Positions 49,328-58,198 of a DNA stretch of 64,000 nucleotides are shown here, piece by piece. The notes under the pieces are model-generated. The model worked only from the letters and a program-made list of their open reading frames with translations, had not been told where the DNA came from and made no database searches. The DNA comes from [Flexibacter] sp. ATCC 35103 (GTDB taxonomy: Bacteria; Bacteroidota; Bacteroidia; Flavobacteriales; Flavobacteriaceae): positions 735,425 through 799,424 of the forward strand of contig NZ_MTQF01000003.1 in NCBI RefSeq assembly GCF_001975985.1, in the 5' to 3' direction. The translations under genes were made by a program, and so were the position numbers. Each line of letters starts with the position of its first letter. Within the stretch, counting starts at the first letter, position 1.

Positions 49328-51820
49328 CTAAAGTCCCAAATCCAAAACATACGAAATCTTAACGGCAATATTGTCTTCAAATTTTAATAATTGATTTGGA
49401 CCATATCTGTAGAAACCTCCAAGACCAAAACCTTTGTAGATTTTGTTTAATTCGATTCCGGATTCAAAGTAACCTTTGTCTAAAGTTTTGTATTCAGGTC
49501 CTACATGTTGTTCCGGATTTTCCATATTTCCCCACGCCATTCTGGTAACTAATACTAACGAAGGACGAACTTTTTTAAGGATTCTGATTCGGTCAAAACC
49601 ATGCTTGATTTGGAAAAAGACATATTGACTCGAGAAGAACTCATTAAAATACATGGTTTCAAAGCTGTTTCGGCCGGCAAAAGTAATACGTTGAATAACC
49701 GTTTCTTTAGTAAGGTTGTTGGGCATTGTGTTATATAAATGCGTAAGCGGAACGTCGCCAATTGCATAACCTCCTTGCAAAAGCAAACTTGTTTTTTGAC
49801 CGTTCAGGTAATTTTTTTCATACTCGGTTTTGAAATCTATTTTGCCAAAAGTAAAATCATTTCCTAAAACATCAGGTAAAGATTGCGTGTATTGAAAAGT
49901 AAATCTTGGAAATCTTTTTTCAGATTCGTTTCTTCCGGTTGGCGTTTGCATGAAGTTGCTAAACGGAGCCCAGACAATCGAAATCATTGCCGTTGTCATG
50001 ACGTAACTGGAATATAATTTTCCGTCGTAATTAAAAAGATAATCAAATTGAGGTTCGACATTTGTTCTTGCCAATTCAAAAACAGCTTCGGTTTTTGGAA
50101 TGATTTTAGACTGAACATTGGCTTTCCATGCAGTATATTTATAGAAAGTACTAATGTTGATTGGCCGCGGATCATAGATTTTAAAAACTCGTTTGTCTAC
50201 TGCAAAAACGGTACTCGCAATTTCCCGAACATCATCTGTATAATATCCGTTTACCCAGGTGTTTGTACTTTTGTCCAGTAAAACCCCGGTTCCTAAACTG
50301 TATTTAACTTCACCGTCTTTTGTTCCGTAAGCCGAATATCCTTCGATTCTGAAGTTTTTAGAAAAACGATCATTTGTGATTCCGCCAAGGCCAAGACGAA
50401 AACCTTCATAATTATTGTAACTGATGATTTTTTTCAGATCGAGATCAATAGGTCCGATAGGTACATAACCATTGATTATTTTTCGTCCAAATCCTAAACG
50501 ATTTTCAATTCTTTTCTTGATCGAAAGGCTGTCTATCAATTGATATGTTTTCTGGCTTTTCAGGTCTAAACTTTCTTTTCGGTATTCATCCCAGAATTCT
50601 TCCGGTTTTTTGTTTGCATCGTCTTTAATTTCAATATAAAGCGCCGGGTTTTTTATTGGAGGATTTGTATTGTAATGAATGTCGAAGTTGTTGCTTTCTG
50701 AAAGTAAATAAGTAAAATCAGAGGCTGATTTTTTTCGCGTTTCAAAGTTGTCTTCTACATCTCCGTCAAACTGAATTGTTCCGCCTAGAATCTTAATGTC
50801 GTCATCGCTTTTTCCTTTTACGATTTTAAAAGTTGTATTGCTCTGAAACCATATTTTTTCGCTTGGTACATATTCAAATTCATGAATACCGCTAATATCC
50901 AGAACGCCTTTTATACGCATTACAGCTTTGGCCACAGCAAAATTTTCCTGATCAATATACAAGACACCTTCTAAACCTGAAGCTTTTCTTTTTTGTTTGT
51001 TTTTAAAGTAAACTACATAAGTTTCGCGTCCCTTTATATTTACGGTATCCAGTATTTTATAGTTATAACTTGCCGGGGCGCTGTTCGAAATTGGGTTTTC
51101 ATATTTAGTTTCGAAAAGCTCATATTTAGGATCGTAAATAGATATAGATTGTAAGTTAAACGCAATTACTTCATAAATAGGCTGCTTAAAACCAGCCATT
51201 TTTGTTCCAAGAATAGTCTCTTTTAGCTTGTTATTGCCAAATTGATATTGTGAAACTTTTTCGGTTTGAAATAAATGCTGTTTGCTAATGATCTCTTTAA
51301 ACTTATAATCAGACGAATCTATATTGATACGGTTTTTCTTCAGGTCTTTATAAGCTGCTGTAGAATCAATTCTGCCGTCTATAGAATCCGGATTGGCAGT
51401 TACTATAAGTTTATTGTAACTTTTATACTCAAAACTACTAAGTTTTTTTTGTGGATTGTTTTTGTTTTTATTCGCTATTACTTTCTTTATAAGGGTTAAA
51501 GCAGGATTCTCATTAGAAATAATAACTTCTTTTAAATCGTCTGTTTTTTGAGAAAGTGAAACCGAGTAATATTTTTTATCTGTAATGTTAACAGTTTTGG
51601 TTTGAAAACCAATATACGAAACCGAAAAATGGGTTGTATTTGTAGAAACCGTAAAAATAAATTTTCCATCAACATCAGTAATTGTATTGATGTTGTCAGA
51701 AGTGGTTATAGTCGCAAAAGGAAGTGATTTGTTGCTGGAATCCGTTACAATTCCGTTTATTTGAAATTGGGCTTGAATAGTAAGCGTGAAAAACAAAGTC
51801 AATAAACAAAATAGCCTCAT
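49328..51820 (-). CDS. DUF5686 outer-membrane protein with carboxypeptidase-regulatory-like domain
   Basis: The 830-residue product has a signal peptide (about 1-18) and a CarboxypepD_reg-like Ig-type domain (about 20-105, GKFIFTVSTNTTHFSVSYIG). A DUF5686 region follows, with a predicted outer-membrane beta-barrel C terminus. The family is common in Bacteroidota and its role is not settled; surface-protein assembly or polysaccharide handling have been considered. The final strand ends in DLGL. It lies between repeat elements and frr. Confidence 0.85.
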   Translation of the reverse strand: MRLFCLLTLFFTLTIQAQFQINGIVTDSSNKSLPFATITTSDNINTITDVDGKFIFTVSTNTTHFSVSYIGFQTKTVNITDKKYYSVSLSQKTDDLKEVIISNENPALTLIKKVIANKNKNNPQKKLSSFEYKSYNKLIVTANPDSIDGRIDSTAAYKDLKKNRINIDSSDYKFKEIISKQHLFQTEKVSQYQFGNNKLKETILGTKMAGFKQPIYEVIAFNLQSISIYDPKYELFETKYENPISNSAPASYNYKILDTVNIKGRETYVVYFKNKQKRKASGLEGVLYIDQENFAVAKAVMRIKGVLDISGIHEFEYVPSEKIWFQSNTTFKIVKGKSDDDIKILGGTIQFDGDVEDNFETRKKSASDFTYLLSESNNFDIHYNTNPPIKNPALYIEIKDDANKKPEEFWDEYRKESLDLKSQKTYQLIDSLSIKKRIENRLGFGRKIINGYVPIGPIDLDLKKIISYNNYEGFRLGLGGITNDRFSKNFRIEGYSAYGTKDGEVKYSLGTGVLLDKSTNTWVNGYYTDDVREIASTVFAVDKRVFKIYDPRPINISTFYKYTAWKANVQSKIIPKTEAVFELARTNVEPQFDYLFNYDGKLYSSYVMTTAMISIVWAPFSNFMQTPTGRNESEKRFPRFTFQYTQSLPDVLGNDFTFGKIDFKTEYEKNYLNGQKTSLLLQGGYAIGDVPLTHLYNTMPNNLTKETVIQRITFAGRNSFETMYFNEFFSSQYVFFQIKHGFDRIRILKKVRPSLVLVTRMAWGNMENPEQHVGPEYKTLDKGYFESGIELNKIYKGFGLGGFYRYGPNQLLKFEDNIAVKISYVLDLGL

Positions 51821-51880
51821 ACAGAATGTTATAGTTTCAAAAACGAATAGAATGTGATTTTGGTATGCAAAAATAAGAAT

Positions 51881-51920
51881 AAAAAAATCCGTCCAGTAAC
51901 AATTTAACTAAACGGATTTT
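51881..51920 (-). terminator. terminator after frr
   Basis: AAAATCCGT (51884-51892) and ACGGATTTT (51912-51920) form a 9-bp stem with a long loop, followed on the minus strand by a T-run. It lies 20 bases beyond the frr stop. Confidence 0.7.
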
Positions 51921-51939
51921 TATTTTGTGATGATTAATA

Positions 51940-52503
51940 TTACACTTTCATGATTTCGGCTTCTTTAGCAACCAATAATTCATCTATTTTTTTGATGTAA
52001 GTATTTGTCAAATTCTGAACTTGTTCTTCGGCAGATTTACAAATGTCCTCAGAAGTTCCTTCTTTTTCTAATTTTTTGATATCTGTGTTGGCATCTTTAC
52101 GCACATTTCGAACACCAATTTTTGCATCTTCGGCTTCAGATTTTGCTTGTTTCGCTAAATCTCTACGACGCTCTTCTGTCAATGGCGGAACACTGATAAT
52201 GATAACGTCACCATTATTCATTGGGTTAAAACCAATATTGGCCACCATAATTGCTTTTTCGATAACTTGTAACATGTTTTTTTCGAAAGGCTGCAACGTG
52301 ATTGTTCTTGCATCAGGAACACTAATTTTAGACACTTGCGAAAGTGGTGTTGCTGATCCGTAATAATCTACAAAAACGCTTCCAAGCATTGCCGGAGAAG
52401 CTTTTCCTGCACGAATGTTAAGAAATTCTTTCTCTAAATGCGCAATCGAACCATTCATTGATTCTTCTGTACTATCTAATATAAATTCTATTTCTTCAGT
52501 CAT
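51940..52503 (-). CDS. frr: ribosome recycling factor
   Basis: It releases ribosomes from mRNA with EF-G after termination. The 187-residue product starts MTEEIEFILDSTEESM and has LEKEFLNIRAGKASPAML, the RRF signature, and PLTEERRRDLAKQAKSEAE. An upstream in-frame ATG at 52527 would add eight residues from a repeat-rich leader, so the usual start at 52503 is preferred. It follows pyrH, the standard pyrH-frr order. Confidence 0.95.
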   Translation of the reverse strand: MTEEIEFILDSTEESMNGSIAHLEKEFLNIRAGKASPAMLGSVFVDYYGSATPLSQVSKISVPDARTITLQPFEKNMLQVIEKAIMVANIGFNPMNNGDVIIISVPPLTEERRRDLAKQAKSEAEDAKIGVRNVRKDANTDIKKLEKEGTSEDICKSAEEQVQNLTNTYIKKIDELLVAKEAEIMKV

Positions 52504-52504
52504 T

Positions 52505-52565
52505 ATTTTTAAGTTTTCAGTTTTCATTCTCAGTTTTCAGTTCAGGTCGGCAATTGCGACTGTAA
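52505..52565. repeat. TTTTCAG word repeat before frr
   Basis: AAGTTTTCAGTTTTCATTC, TCAGTTTTCAGTTCAGG and CTGTAAACTGTTACTG words fill the pyrH-frr gap. It resembles 27731-27775. Confidence 0.6.
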
Positions 52566-52579
52566 ACTGTTACTGATGA

Positions 52580-53287
52580 CTATATATTTACTACTGTTCC
52601 TATGTTTTCGCCTTCACAGATTTTTAATAAATTTCCAATTTTGTTCATATCAAAAACAACGATTGGTAATTTATTTTCCTGACTTAATGTAAAAGCTGTT
52701 GTATCCATCACGTTTAATCCTTTTTTAAGGACATCATCAAACGAAATCATATCAAATTTTACTGCTGATGCATTTTTTTCAGGATCAGAATCATAAACAC
52801 CATCAACACGGGTTCCTTTTAATATCACATCTGCATTGATTTCAATACCTCTTAAAACCGCAGCAGTATCAGTTGTAAAATAAGGATTTCCGGTTCCGGC
52901 CCCAAAAATTACAATTCTTCCTTTTTCAAGGTGGCGATCTGCTCTTCTTTTAATATAAGGTTCTGCAATAGATTCCATTTTTAAGGCAGTTTGCAAACGG
53001 GTTTTCATTCCTTTGTCTTCAAGAGCACCCTGTAATGCCATTCCGTTGATAACTGTAGCAAGCATTCCCATATAGTCGCCTTGTACTCTATCCATACCGG
53101 CACTTGCACCTGCAACGCCTCTAAAAATATTTCCTCCTCCAATAACAATAGCAATTTCTACTCCTTTACTGTGAATTTGCTTAATTTCTTCAGCATATTC
53201 GGCTAATCTTTTAGGGTCAATTCCGTATTGTAAATCACCCATCAAGGCTTCACCGCTTAGTTTTAGAAGAATCCTTTTATATTTCAT
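52580..53287 (-). CDS. pyrH: UMP kinase
   Basis: It makes UDP from UMP in pyrimidine synthesis. The 235-residue product starts [17 protein letters not shown] and has the kinase motifs [10 protein letters not shown] (about 51-60) and the C-terminal [10 protein letters not shown]. The reading frame extends 70 codons further upstream, but those codons are AT-rich and lie behind the -7 box at 53309-53316, so ATG at 53287 is the start. It is upstream of frr. Confidence 0.95.
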   Translation of the reverse strand: MKYKRILLKLSGEALMGDLQYGIDPKRLAEYAEEIKQIHSKGVEIAIVIGGGNIFRGVAGASAGMDRVQGDYMGMLATVINGMALQGALEDKGMKTRLQTALKMESIAEPYIKRRADRHLEKGRIVIFGAGTGNPYFTTDTAAVLRGIEINADVILKGTRVDGVYDSDPEKNASAVKFDMISFDDVLKKGLNVMDTTAFTLSQENKLPIVVFDMNKIGNLLKICEGENIGTVVNI

Positions 53288-53308
53288 GTGTCGTTGCGTT
53301 AATTTGTG

Positions 53309-53316
53309 CAAATATA
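53309..53316 (-). promoter_or_regulatory. flavobacterial -7 box before pyrH
   Basis: On the minus strand the sequence reads TATATTTG (TAnnTTTG), 22 bases upstream of the ATG at 53287. It rules out the longer 305-residue frame. Confidence 0.5.
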
Positions 53317-53477
53317 GACATATTCTCATTTTTAAAAATAATGTTTTAAAAAAATTAATTGTTCTTTTATTTTTAAATTTATAAGGATTTTTCAGAAATT
53401 TTTTGAATGTGATAAAAGTCATACTTTGAGTCTTGCTGAAATTTGTATTTTTATACAATTCAAAAAAATAAACCAAT

Positions 53478-54095
53478 ATGAAAAACACCATAGCCAAAGC
53501 TTTATTTAATAGTCATTCGTATCCTGAATATCGGAAACTAGTCGCAGACTTATTAGTAGAAGAAAAATCAACCGGAAACGAACAGTCTGAAAGTCTGACA
53601 AATTATAGTAAATTGAATGACGCCAGAATGAATCGATTGGATAAAACGATTACGATTTCTGAAAAAATCCTTTCAAAACTTGATCATTTAGAGAATAGAT
53701 ATATCTGGCTGGTATTATCTGAAGGCTGGTGTGGTGATGCGGCTCAAATTCTTCCTGTTATCAATAAAATGGCTTTGGCATCACATAAAAAAATAGATCT
53801 CAGAATTGTTTTACGGGATGAAAATGCTGAATTAATGGATCAATACCTGACAAATGGCGGAAAAGCAATACCAAAAGTTATTGTAATTTGTAAAGAAGCG
53901 GGAATTGTTCGTGCTGATTGGGGACCAAGACCAAAAGGTGCAACAGAATTATTAGCAGAATATAAAAAGGAATTTGGTGTACTTGATGAAAAAATAAAAA
54001 CTGATCTGCAATTATGGTATCTGGCTGATAAAGGAAATTCAGTTCAGGAAGAACTCATGCAAATAATAGATAATATTGCATATAATCGCTTGTAA
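53478..54095 (+). CDS. thioredoxin-like protein
   Basis: The 205-residue product has a thioredoxin-type fold with [10 protein letters not shown] (about 77-86). It has only one Cys of the usual CxxC, so it may use a single-Cys site. No signal peptide is present, so it is likely cytoplasmic. The family is common in Flavobacterium. Its function is not known. It is divergent from pyrH. Confidence 0.7.
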   Translation: MKNTIAKALFNSHSYPEYRKLVADLLVEEKSTGNEQSESLTNYSKLNDARMNRLDKTITISEKILSKLDHLENRYIWLVLSEGWCGDAAQILPVINKMALASHKKIDLRIVLRDENAELMDQYLTNGGKAIPKVIVICKEAGIVRADWGPRPKGATELLAEYKKEFGVLDEKIKTDLQLWYLADKGNSVQEELMQIIDNIAYNRL

Positions 54096-54188
54096 TTTCT
54101 ACATGAAAATAATGTTAAAATAGGTTTTGGATTGGTAATGTGTTGAAAATAAATATTCTATAGTTTAAAAAATCATTAAAATGTTTTT

Positions 54189-54214
54189 TTGAATTAAAAT
54201 ATTTTGTATCTTGG
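54189..54214 (+). promoter_or_regulatory. possible promoter of the 25-residue peptide
   Basis: TTG (54189-54191) and TATCTTGG (54207-54214), 15 bases apart, resemble the flavobacterial -33/-7 pair (TTG, TAnnTTTG) with shorter spacing and one mismatch in the -7 box. It would start transcription near 54220, about 85 bases before the small gene. Confidence 0.3.
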
Positions 54215-54303
54215 TGACTGAATCCCACTTCTATTATTTATTTTCTGATTTACTCTTTTTATTGGTGTCTATTTAATGTTTAACAATTAAAAAATACACT
54301 ATT

Positions 54304-54381
54304 ATGAAAAAGTTATTTGAAAGATTTTACGATTTTGTTTCGAAGTTATTGTTTGAAGGGAAAAATATCCCTCATTATTAA
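54304..54381 (+). CDS. 25-residue peptide candidate
   Basis: The frame ATG to TAA codes for a short amphipathic sequence (MKKLFERFYDFVSKLL then FEGKNIPHY). A full leader with a possible promoter (54189-54214) and a strong terminator (54424-54456) surround it, and nothing else is coded here. No family is recognised. It could be a small membrane-interacting peptide, or the region may encode an RNA. Confidence 0.4.
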   Translation: MKKLFERFYDFVSKLLFEGKNIPHY

Positions 54382-54423
54382 CCGCAAAAAAGAAAGTTAT
54401 GAAATAGAAATATTTTGGAGTAG

Positions 54424-54456
54424 GCACATTACTTAATTTTTTTGTAATGTGCTTTT
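54424..54456 (+). terminator. rho-independent terminator of the small peptide unit
   Basis: GCACATTAC (54424-54432) and GTAATGTGC (54444-54452) form a 9-bp perfect stem with an 11-base loop, followed by TTTT. Confidence 0.75.
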
Positions 54457-54466
54457 CGTATTCTTT

Positions 54467-55156
54467 CTACTTAAGACTTTCTTCAAATAAAGTAACATCA
54501 ATAGCATTTTTCACATCGTAATCACCAATTTTTGTTCTGCGCAAAACTGTTAAATGCGATCCTGAATTCATTGCTTTTCCAAAATCGTAAGCTATAGATC
54601 TGATATAAGTTCCTTTGCTGCAAACAATTCTAAAATCTACTTCAGGCAATGCAATTCGTGTAATCTCAAACTCGTGGATAGTAGTTTTTCTGCTTGCAAT
54701 TTCTATTGTTTCTCCTGCGCGGGCATGTTCGTATAAACGAACACCATCTTTTTTAATCGCTGAGAAAATAGGCGGTTTTTGATCAATTTCACCTAGAAAT
54801 TGTTTGACTGTTTCGTGAATCAAAGCTTCATCAATATGTGATGTAGGGAATGCTTCATCGATTTCTGTTTCTAAATCATACGATGGAGTAGTGGCTCCAA
54901 TATAAAAAGTTCCGGTATACTCTTTTGCCTGACCTTGTAACTCTGTAATTCGTTTAGTGAATTTTCCGGTACAAATTAATAATAAACCAGTTGCCAAAGG
55001 ATCTAAAGTTCCGGCATGACCAATTTTGAACTTTTTAGGAAGTCCGACTTTATTGATCAAAAGGTATTTTAATTTATTGACAGCTTGAAACGAACTCCAT
55101 TTTAAAGGTTTGTCTATCAATAAAAGTTGTCCGTTTAAATAATCTTCAGGCGTCAT
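54467..55156 (-). CDS. truB: tRNA pseudouridine(55) synthase
   Basis: It modifies U55 of tRNAs. The 229-residue product has the TruB core GHAGTLDPLATGLL, with the catalytic Asp in LDP (about 52), KWSSFQAVNKL near the start and the CSKGTYIRSIA motif. It lacks a C-terminal PUA domain, which is usual in Bacteroidota. Its ATG directly follows the uppP stop, so the pair is tightly coupled. Confidence 0.95.
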   Translation of the reverse strand: MTPEDYLNGQLLLIDKPLKWSSFQAVNKLKYLLINKVGLPKKFKIGHAGTLDPLATGLLLICTGKFTKRITELQGQAKEYTGTFYIGATTPSYDLETEIDEAFPTSHIDEALIHETVKQFLGEIDQKPPIFSAIKKDGVRLYEHARAGETIEIASRKTTIHEFEITRIALPEVDFRIVCSKGTYIRSIAYDFGKAMNSGSHLTVLRRTKIGDYDVKNAIDVTLFEESLK

Positions 55157-55954
55157 TTATATAATGGTAAGGGGATGAATGAAAAAGTGGATCAATAATA
55201 AAACGATCCCGGCAATTATTCGGTAATAACCAAAAACTTTAAAACCATTTTTAGTCAAAAATCCAATGAAGGTTTTTATAGCCAAAAGTGCTACAATAAA
55301 AGCCACAACATTACCAATAACTAATAAATTTACTTGGTCGTGAGATAATTCGAATCCGGCTTTATAATAATCATAACATTTTTTTGCTGTTGCACCCAAC
55401 ATGGTTGGTACGGCTAAAAAGAATGAGAATTCTGCAGCTGTTGTTCTGGATAATTTTTGAGACATACCTCCAACGATACTGGCTCCGCTTCGTGAAACTC
55501 CCGGAATCATGGCCAAACATTGAAACATTCCAATTTTAAAAGCTTGCAAATACGTGATTTCTTGTGAAGTTTCGGCAGCGTTTGGTTTATTAAACCATTC
55601 ATCGACTTTCAATAAAATTAATCCTCCTATTAAAAGTGAAACCGCGACAGTAACCGGATTTTCTAATAATCCATCAATAAAATCGCTTAATAATAATCCT
55701 AAAACTACGGCCGGAATAAACGCAACCAAAAGTTTAAAATAAAAATCAAGTGTCTGAAAGAAACGTTTGAAGTATAAAACCACTACAGAAAGTATAGCGC
55801 CAAGCTGAATAACAATGGTGAAAAGTTTAGTGAAATCTTCGTGGGCAATTCCAAAAAAAGAAGAGGCAATAATCATGTGCCCAGTTGAAGAAACAGGCAA
55901 AAATTCTGTAATTCCTTCAATTATGGCAAGAACAATAGCTTGTAATGTATTCAT
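55157..55954 (-). CDS. uppP: undecaprenyl-diphosphatase
   Basis: It recycles the lipid carrier for cell-wall synthesis by removing a phosphate from undecaprenyl pyrophosphate, and confers some bacitracin tolerance. The 265-residue product has about seven to eight TM helices, the [16 protein letters not shown] motif (about 14-29) and [10 protein letters not shown] (about 157-166). It lies between the DUF3098 gene and truB, the usual flavobacterial order. Confidence 0.94.
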   Translation of the reverse strand: MNTLQAIVLAIIEGITEFLPVSSTGHMIIASSFFGIAHEDFTKLFTIVIQLGAILSVVVLYFKRFFQTLDFYFKLLVAFIPAVVLGLLLSDFIDGLLENPVTVAVSLLIGGLILLKVDEWFNKPNAAETSQEITYLQAFKIGMFQCLAMIPGVSRSGASIVGGMSQKLSRTTAAEFSFFLAVPTMLGATAKKCYDYYKAGFELSHDQVNLLVIGNVVAFIVALLAIKTFIGFLTKNGFKVFGYYRIIAGIVLLLIHFFIHPLTII

Positions 55955-55964
55955 TAAATTTAGA

Positions 55965-56050
55965 TTGTTAGAGTATTAGACTTCTTAGATGTCAGACTTT
56001 TTAAAGAGATTAATCTAATAATCTAAAGATCTAAGTTGTCTAAGCAGTCT
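55965..56050. repeat. AATCTAA/GTCTAAG word repeat between DUF3098 and uppP genes
   Basis: Words such as ATTAGACTTCTTAGATGTC and AATCTAATAATCTAAAG and GTCTAAGCAGTCTAAG fill the gap. It resembles 28530-28603. Confidence 0.55.
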
Positions 56051-56057
56051 AAGAAAT

Positions 56058-56315
56058 TTATTTAGATTTTTTGAAAATAGAATAAATCGTGATTCCAAAT
56101 CCAATTAAAACAGTTGTTGGTGCTAAACGTATACGTCTAAAATTAAAAACATCTTCATTAAAAATCTTCGGATCATTACTTCCTCCGCCAGACATTAAGA
56201 TAAAGCCTAATGCAATAACGCCAATTCCAATTAATAGGATTTTGTAGTTAATACCATCAAAAAGGAATTCTTGTTTTTGGGGCTGTTGTGGTTCTGTATT
56301 GTTGTTATTTTTCAT
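56058..56315 (-). CDS. DUF3098 family membrane protein
   Basis: The 85-residue product has two TM helices (about 27-44 and 66-79) around a short loop with SGGGSNDPKIFNEDVFNFRR. The family is conserved in Bacteroidota and almost always sits between ftsX and uppP. Its function is unknown, but the position suggests the cell-division/wall machinery. Confidence 0.8.
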   Translation of the reverse strand: MKNNNNTEPQQPQKQEFLFDGINYKILLIGIGVIALGFILMSGGGSNDPKIFNEDVFNFRRIRLAPTTVLIGFGITIYSIFKKSK

Positions 56316-56350
56316 CTTGTCATTGCGAGGAGCGAAGCAATCGCAACCTC
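56316..56350. repeat. single-arm copy of the GCGAGGA(A/G)CGAAGCAATC element
   Basis: CTTGTCATTGCGAGGAGCG and AAGCAATCGCAACC correspond to one arm of the 41646-41723 element. It lies in the gap between ftsX and the DUF3098 gene. Confidence 0.7.
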
Positions 56351-56405
56351 TATTTATATGAATTATCTTTTTACTGTAAACTAAAAACTGAGACTGAATA
56401 CTTTT

Positions 56406-57281
56406 TTAATAAAGATCGTCTGTTCTTAAATTCAGGAAACGCTGTGTTGCAAAATGCGTGCTTACCCATGTAATTAGAACACCTAATCCGAAAACAGCTA
56501 GCAATACAAGTCCTATTAAAACCTGATCTTCCATAATACCTAATCCCGGGAAATTGTTTTCTACATAAAGTAAAAGAGCGATCAAAGCAATAATTGCTAA
56601 TCCGGCACCTAACATTCCTAATTTTACACTTCGCATCACAAAAGGTTTACGAATAAACGATTTTGTTGCGCCAACCATTTGCATGGTTTTAATGATGAAA
56701 CGGTTTGAATGTATTGATAAACGCAATGAACTATTGATTAATAATACAGCAATTACAGCAAGGAATCCGCTAATAATTAAGATCCACATACTAACTTTCT
56801 TGATATTGTCATTTACCAGGTTTACCAATTGTTTGTCGTAAACAATGTCTTCGATCATGGTGTTTTTACGCAAATTGCTTTCGATTTGCAAAATACTGTC
56901 TCTTTCTACATAATCAGCTTTTAAGTGAATATCGTAAGAATTCAATAAAGGATTTTCTCCTAAAAAGGTCAGGAAATCTTCTCCAATAATATCAGTATGC
57001 TCTTTTGCTGCTTTCTCTTTTGTAACATACACATAAGATCTGGCGAAAGGAGCTCTTTTTAATTGTGTATCAAATGCTTTTATCACACTGTCATTAGCTT
57101 CATTTTTAAAGAAAACCGTCATCGCGATTTTTTCTTTAAAATCATTTGCCAGTTTTTTAGAATTGATAATGAATAATCCCAGTACTCCTAAAAGGAATAA
57201 AACAAGAAATACACTTAGTACAACCGAAAAATAAGAGGAAATTAACCTGCGCTTTTGAAATTTATCAAAGTTAGAACTCAT
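56406..57281 (-). CDS. ftsX: cell division protein FtsX
   Basis: It is the permease part of the FtsEX complex that regulates peptidoglycan hydrolases at division. The 291-residue product has an N-terminal TM helix (about 20-38), an extracytoplasmic domain (about 40-165) and three C-terminal TM helices (about 168, 220 and 258). The pattern MQMVGATKSFIRKPFV is the typical FtsX coupling loop. The ftsE partner is not in the window. Confidence 0.9.
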   Translation of the reverse strand: MSSNFDKFQKRRLISSYFSVVLSVFLVLFLLGVLGLFIINSKKLANDFKEKIAMTVFFKNEANDSVIKAFDTQLKRAPFARSYVYVTKEKAAKEHTDIIGEDFLTFLGENPLLNSYDIHLKADYVERDSILQIESNLRKNTMIEDIVYDKQLVNLVNDNIKKVSMWILIISGFLAVIAVLLINSSLRLSIHSNRFIIKTMQMVGATKSFIRKPFVMRSVKLGMLGAGLAIIALIALLLYVENNFPGLGIMEDQVLIGLVLLAVFGLGVLITWVSTHFATQRFLNLRTDDLY

Positions 57282-57554
57282 AGTTTGCTTAAATTATGTG
57301 GTAAAAATAATAAAGAATTTCTTTATTTGAAGTTAATAACGACCAAAGTTTTAACTTTAGTACCATAAAGATACAATTCAGGATTTAATGTAAAGTTTAT
57401 TTAACCGCAAAGTACGCTAAGTTTTTTTAATACCTGGTCTTATATAATCACACAAAATTCGCAAAGCTTGATTTATATATAGCTTTACGAACTTTGTATT
57501 TTTTCTAATATTACACATTAAATTTTAGCACACTTTGCAGTGAAATTCAAAATC

Positions 57555-57580
57555 TTAGAGACTTAGAATCTTAGCAACTC
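57555..57580. repeat. CTTAGAATCTTAGCAACTCAG word repeat
   Basis: AGAGACTTAGAATCTTAG and CAACTCAGAACC lie just before the end of the molybdopterin-like lipoprotein gene. It is the same class as 61475-61512. The rest of 57282-57554 is AT-rich with no gene seen. Confidence 0.5.
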
Positions 57581-57585
57581 AGAAC

Positions 57586-58179
57586 CTATTTTACCCTATA
57601 AACTTCGATGCTTTTTAGCCAATAAACATGTCGCGGACCTGTTTTAATATCGTTTTTACAAATTAAAACCATCTCGCCGTTTTTAATTGGTTTTCCGTTT
57701 TCTTCAAAAAGAACATATGTATTTTCTCCTGTTGGATTATTGAAAATTTCTGCCCATGAAAAAGTAGCTTTATAACCATCTGAAGCTCTGGCAACAATAT
57801 AGAAGTTACGATCTTTATGGTCTTTTTGTATGATTTTTGATTTTTCCAAAATATCTTTTAATAAAACGCCTTTGCTGGTTTTATCCTCTTTTTTGATCTC
57901 GCCATTTTGACCCGTTATTTTGAAATTTGAAATTGTTGTCACTTTCATTTTTTGTAAAGAATCGATATTTAATTGTAATGGAAATTCAACTTCTCCTTTT
58001 ATTTCAATTTGATGATTTACTAGTTTTAAACTATCAGAAGCTGTCATTGCCGAATGATGATTTTCTTTTTCAGGTGCGGCAGTTTTTTCTGTTGCAACAA
58101 CATCTTCTTTTTTTGATGTATTGCACATAGTGCAGATAAATGCAGCTATAAGGACAAGAATGTAGATTCGTTTTTTCAT
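57586..58179 (-). CDS. lipoprotein with sulfite-oxidase-like molybdopterin-binding domain
   Basis: The 197-residue product has a lipoprotein signal (FICTMCNTSKK, Cys19) and a Glu/Ala linker. It then has a domain like the N-terminal fold of sulfite-oxidase-type molybdopterin proteins: LNIDSLQKMKVTTIS, GVLLKDIL and the C-terminal KTGPRHVYWLKSIEV. It is shorter than full enzymes and has no Cys ligand for Mo in the domain. It may therefore bind a cofactor or metal oxyanion rather than catalyse. It lies 19 bases after a TonB-dependent receptor, in one unit with a ModE-type regulator. Confidence 0.7.
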   Translation of the reverse strand: MKKRIYILVLIAAFICTMCNTSKKEDVVATEKTAAPEKENHHSAMTASDSLKLVNHQIEIKGEVEFPLQLNIDSLQKMKVTTISNFKITGQNGEIKKEDKTSKGVLLKDILEKSKIIQKDHKDRNFYIVARASDGYKATFSWAEIFNNPTGENTYVLFEENGKPIKNGEMVLICKNDIKTGPRHVYWLKSIEVYRVK

Positions 58180-58198
58180 ATTAATATTATTTGTGTTT

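Noticed and set aside
53288..53497. 70 extra codons in front of pyrH in the same frame
   Set aside because: They are AT-rich and poor in coding signal, and the -7 box at 53309-53316 lies inside them. The usual MKYKRILLK start at 53287 fits the family.
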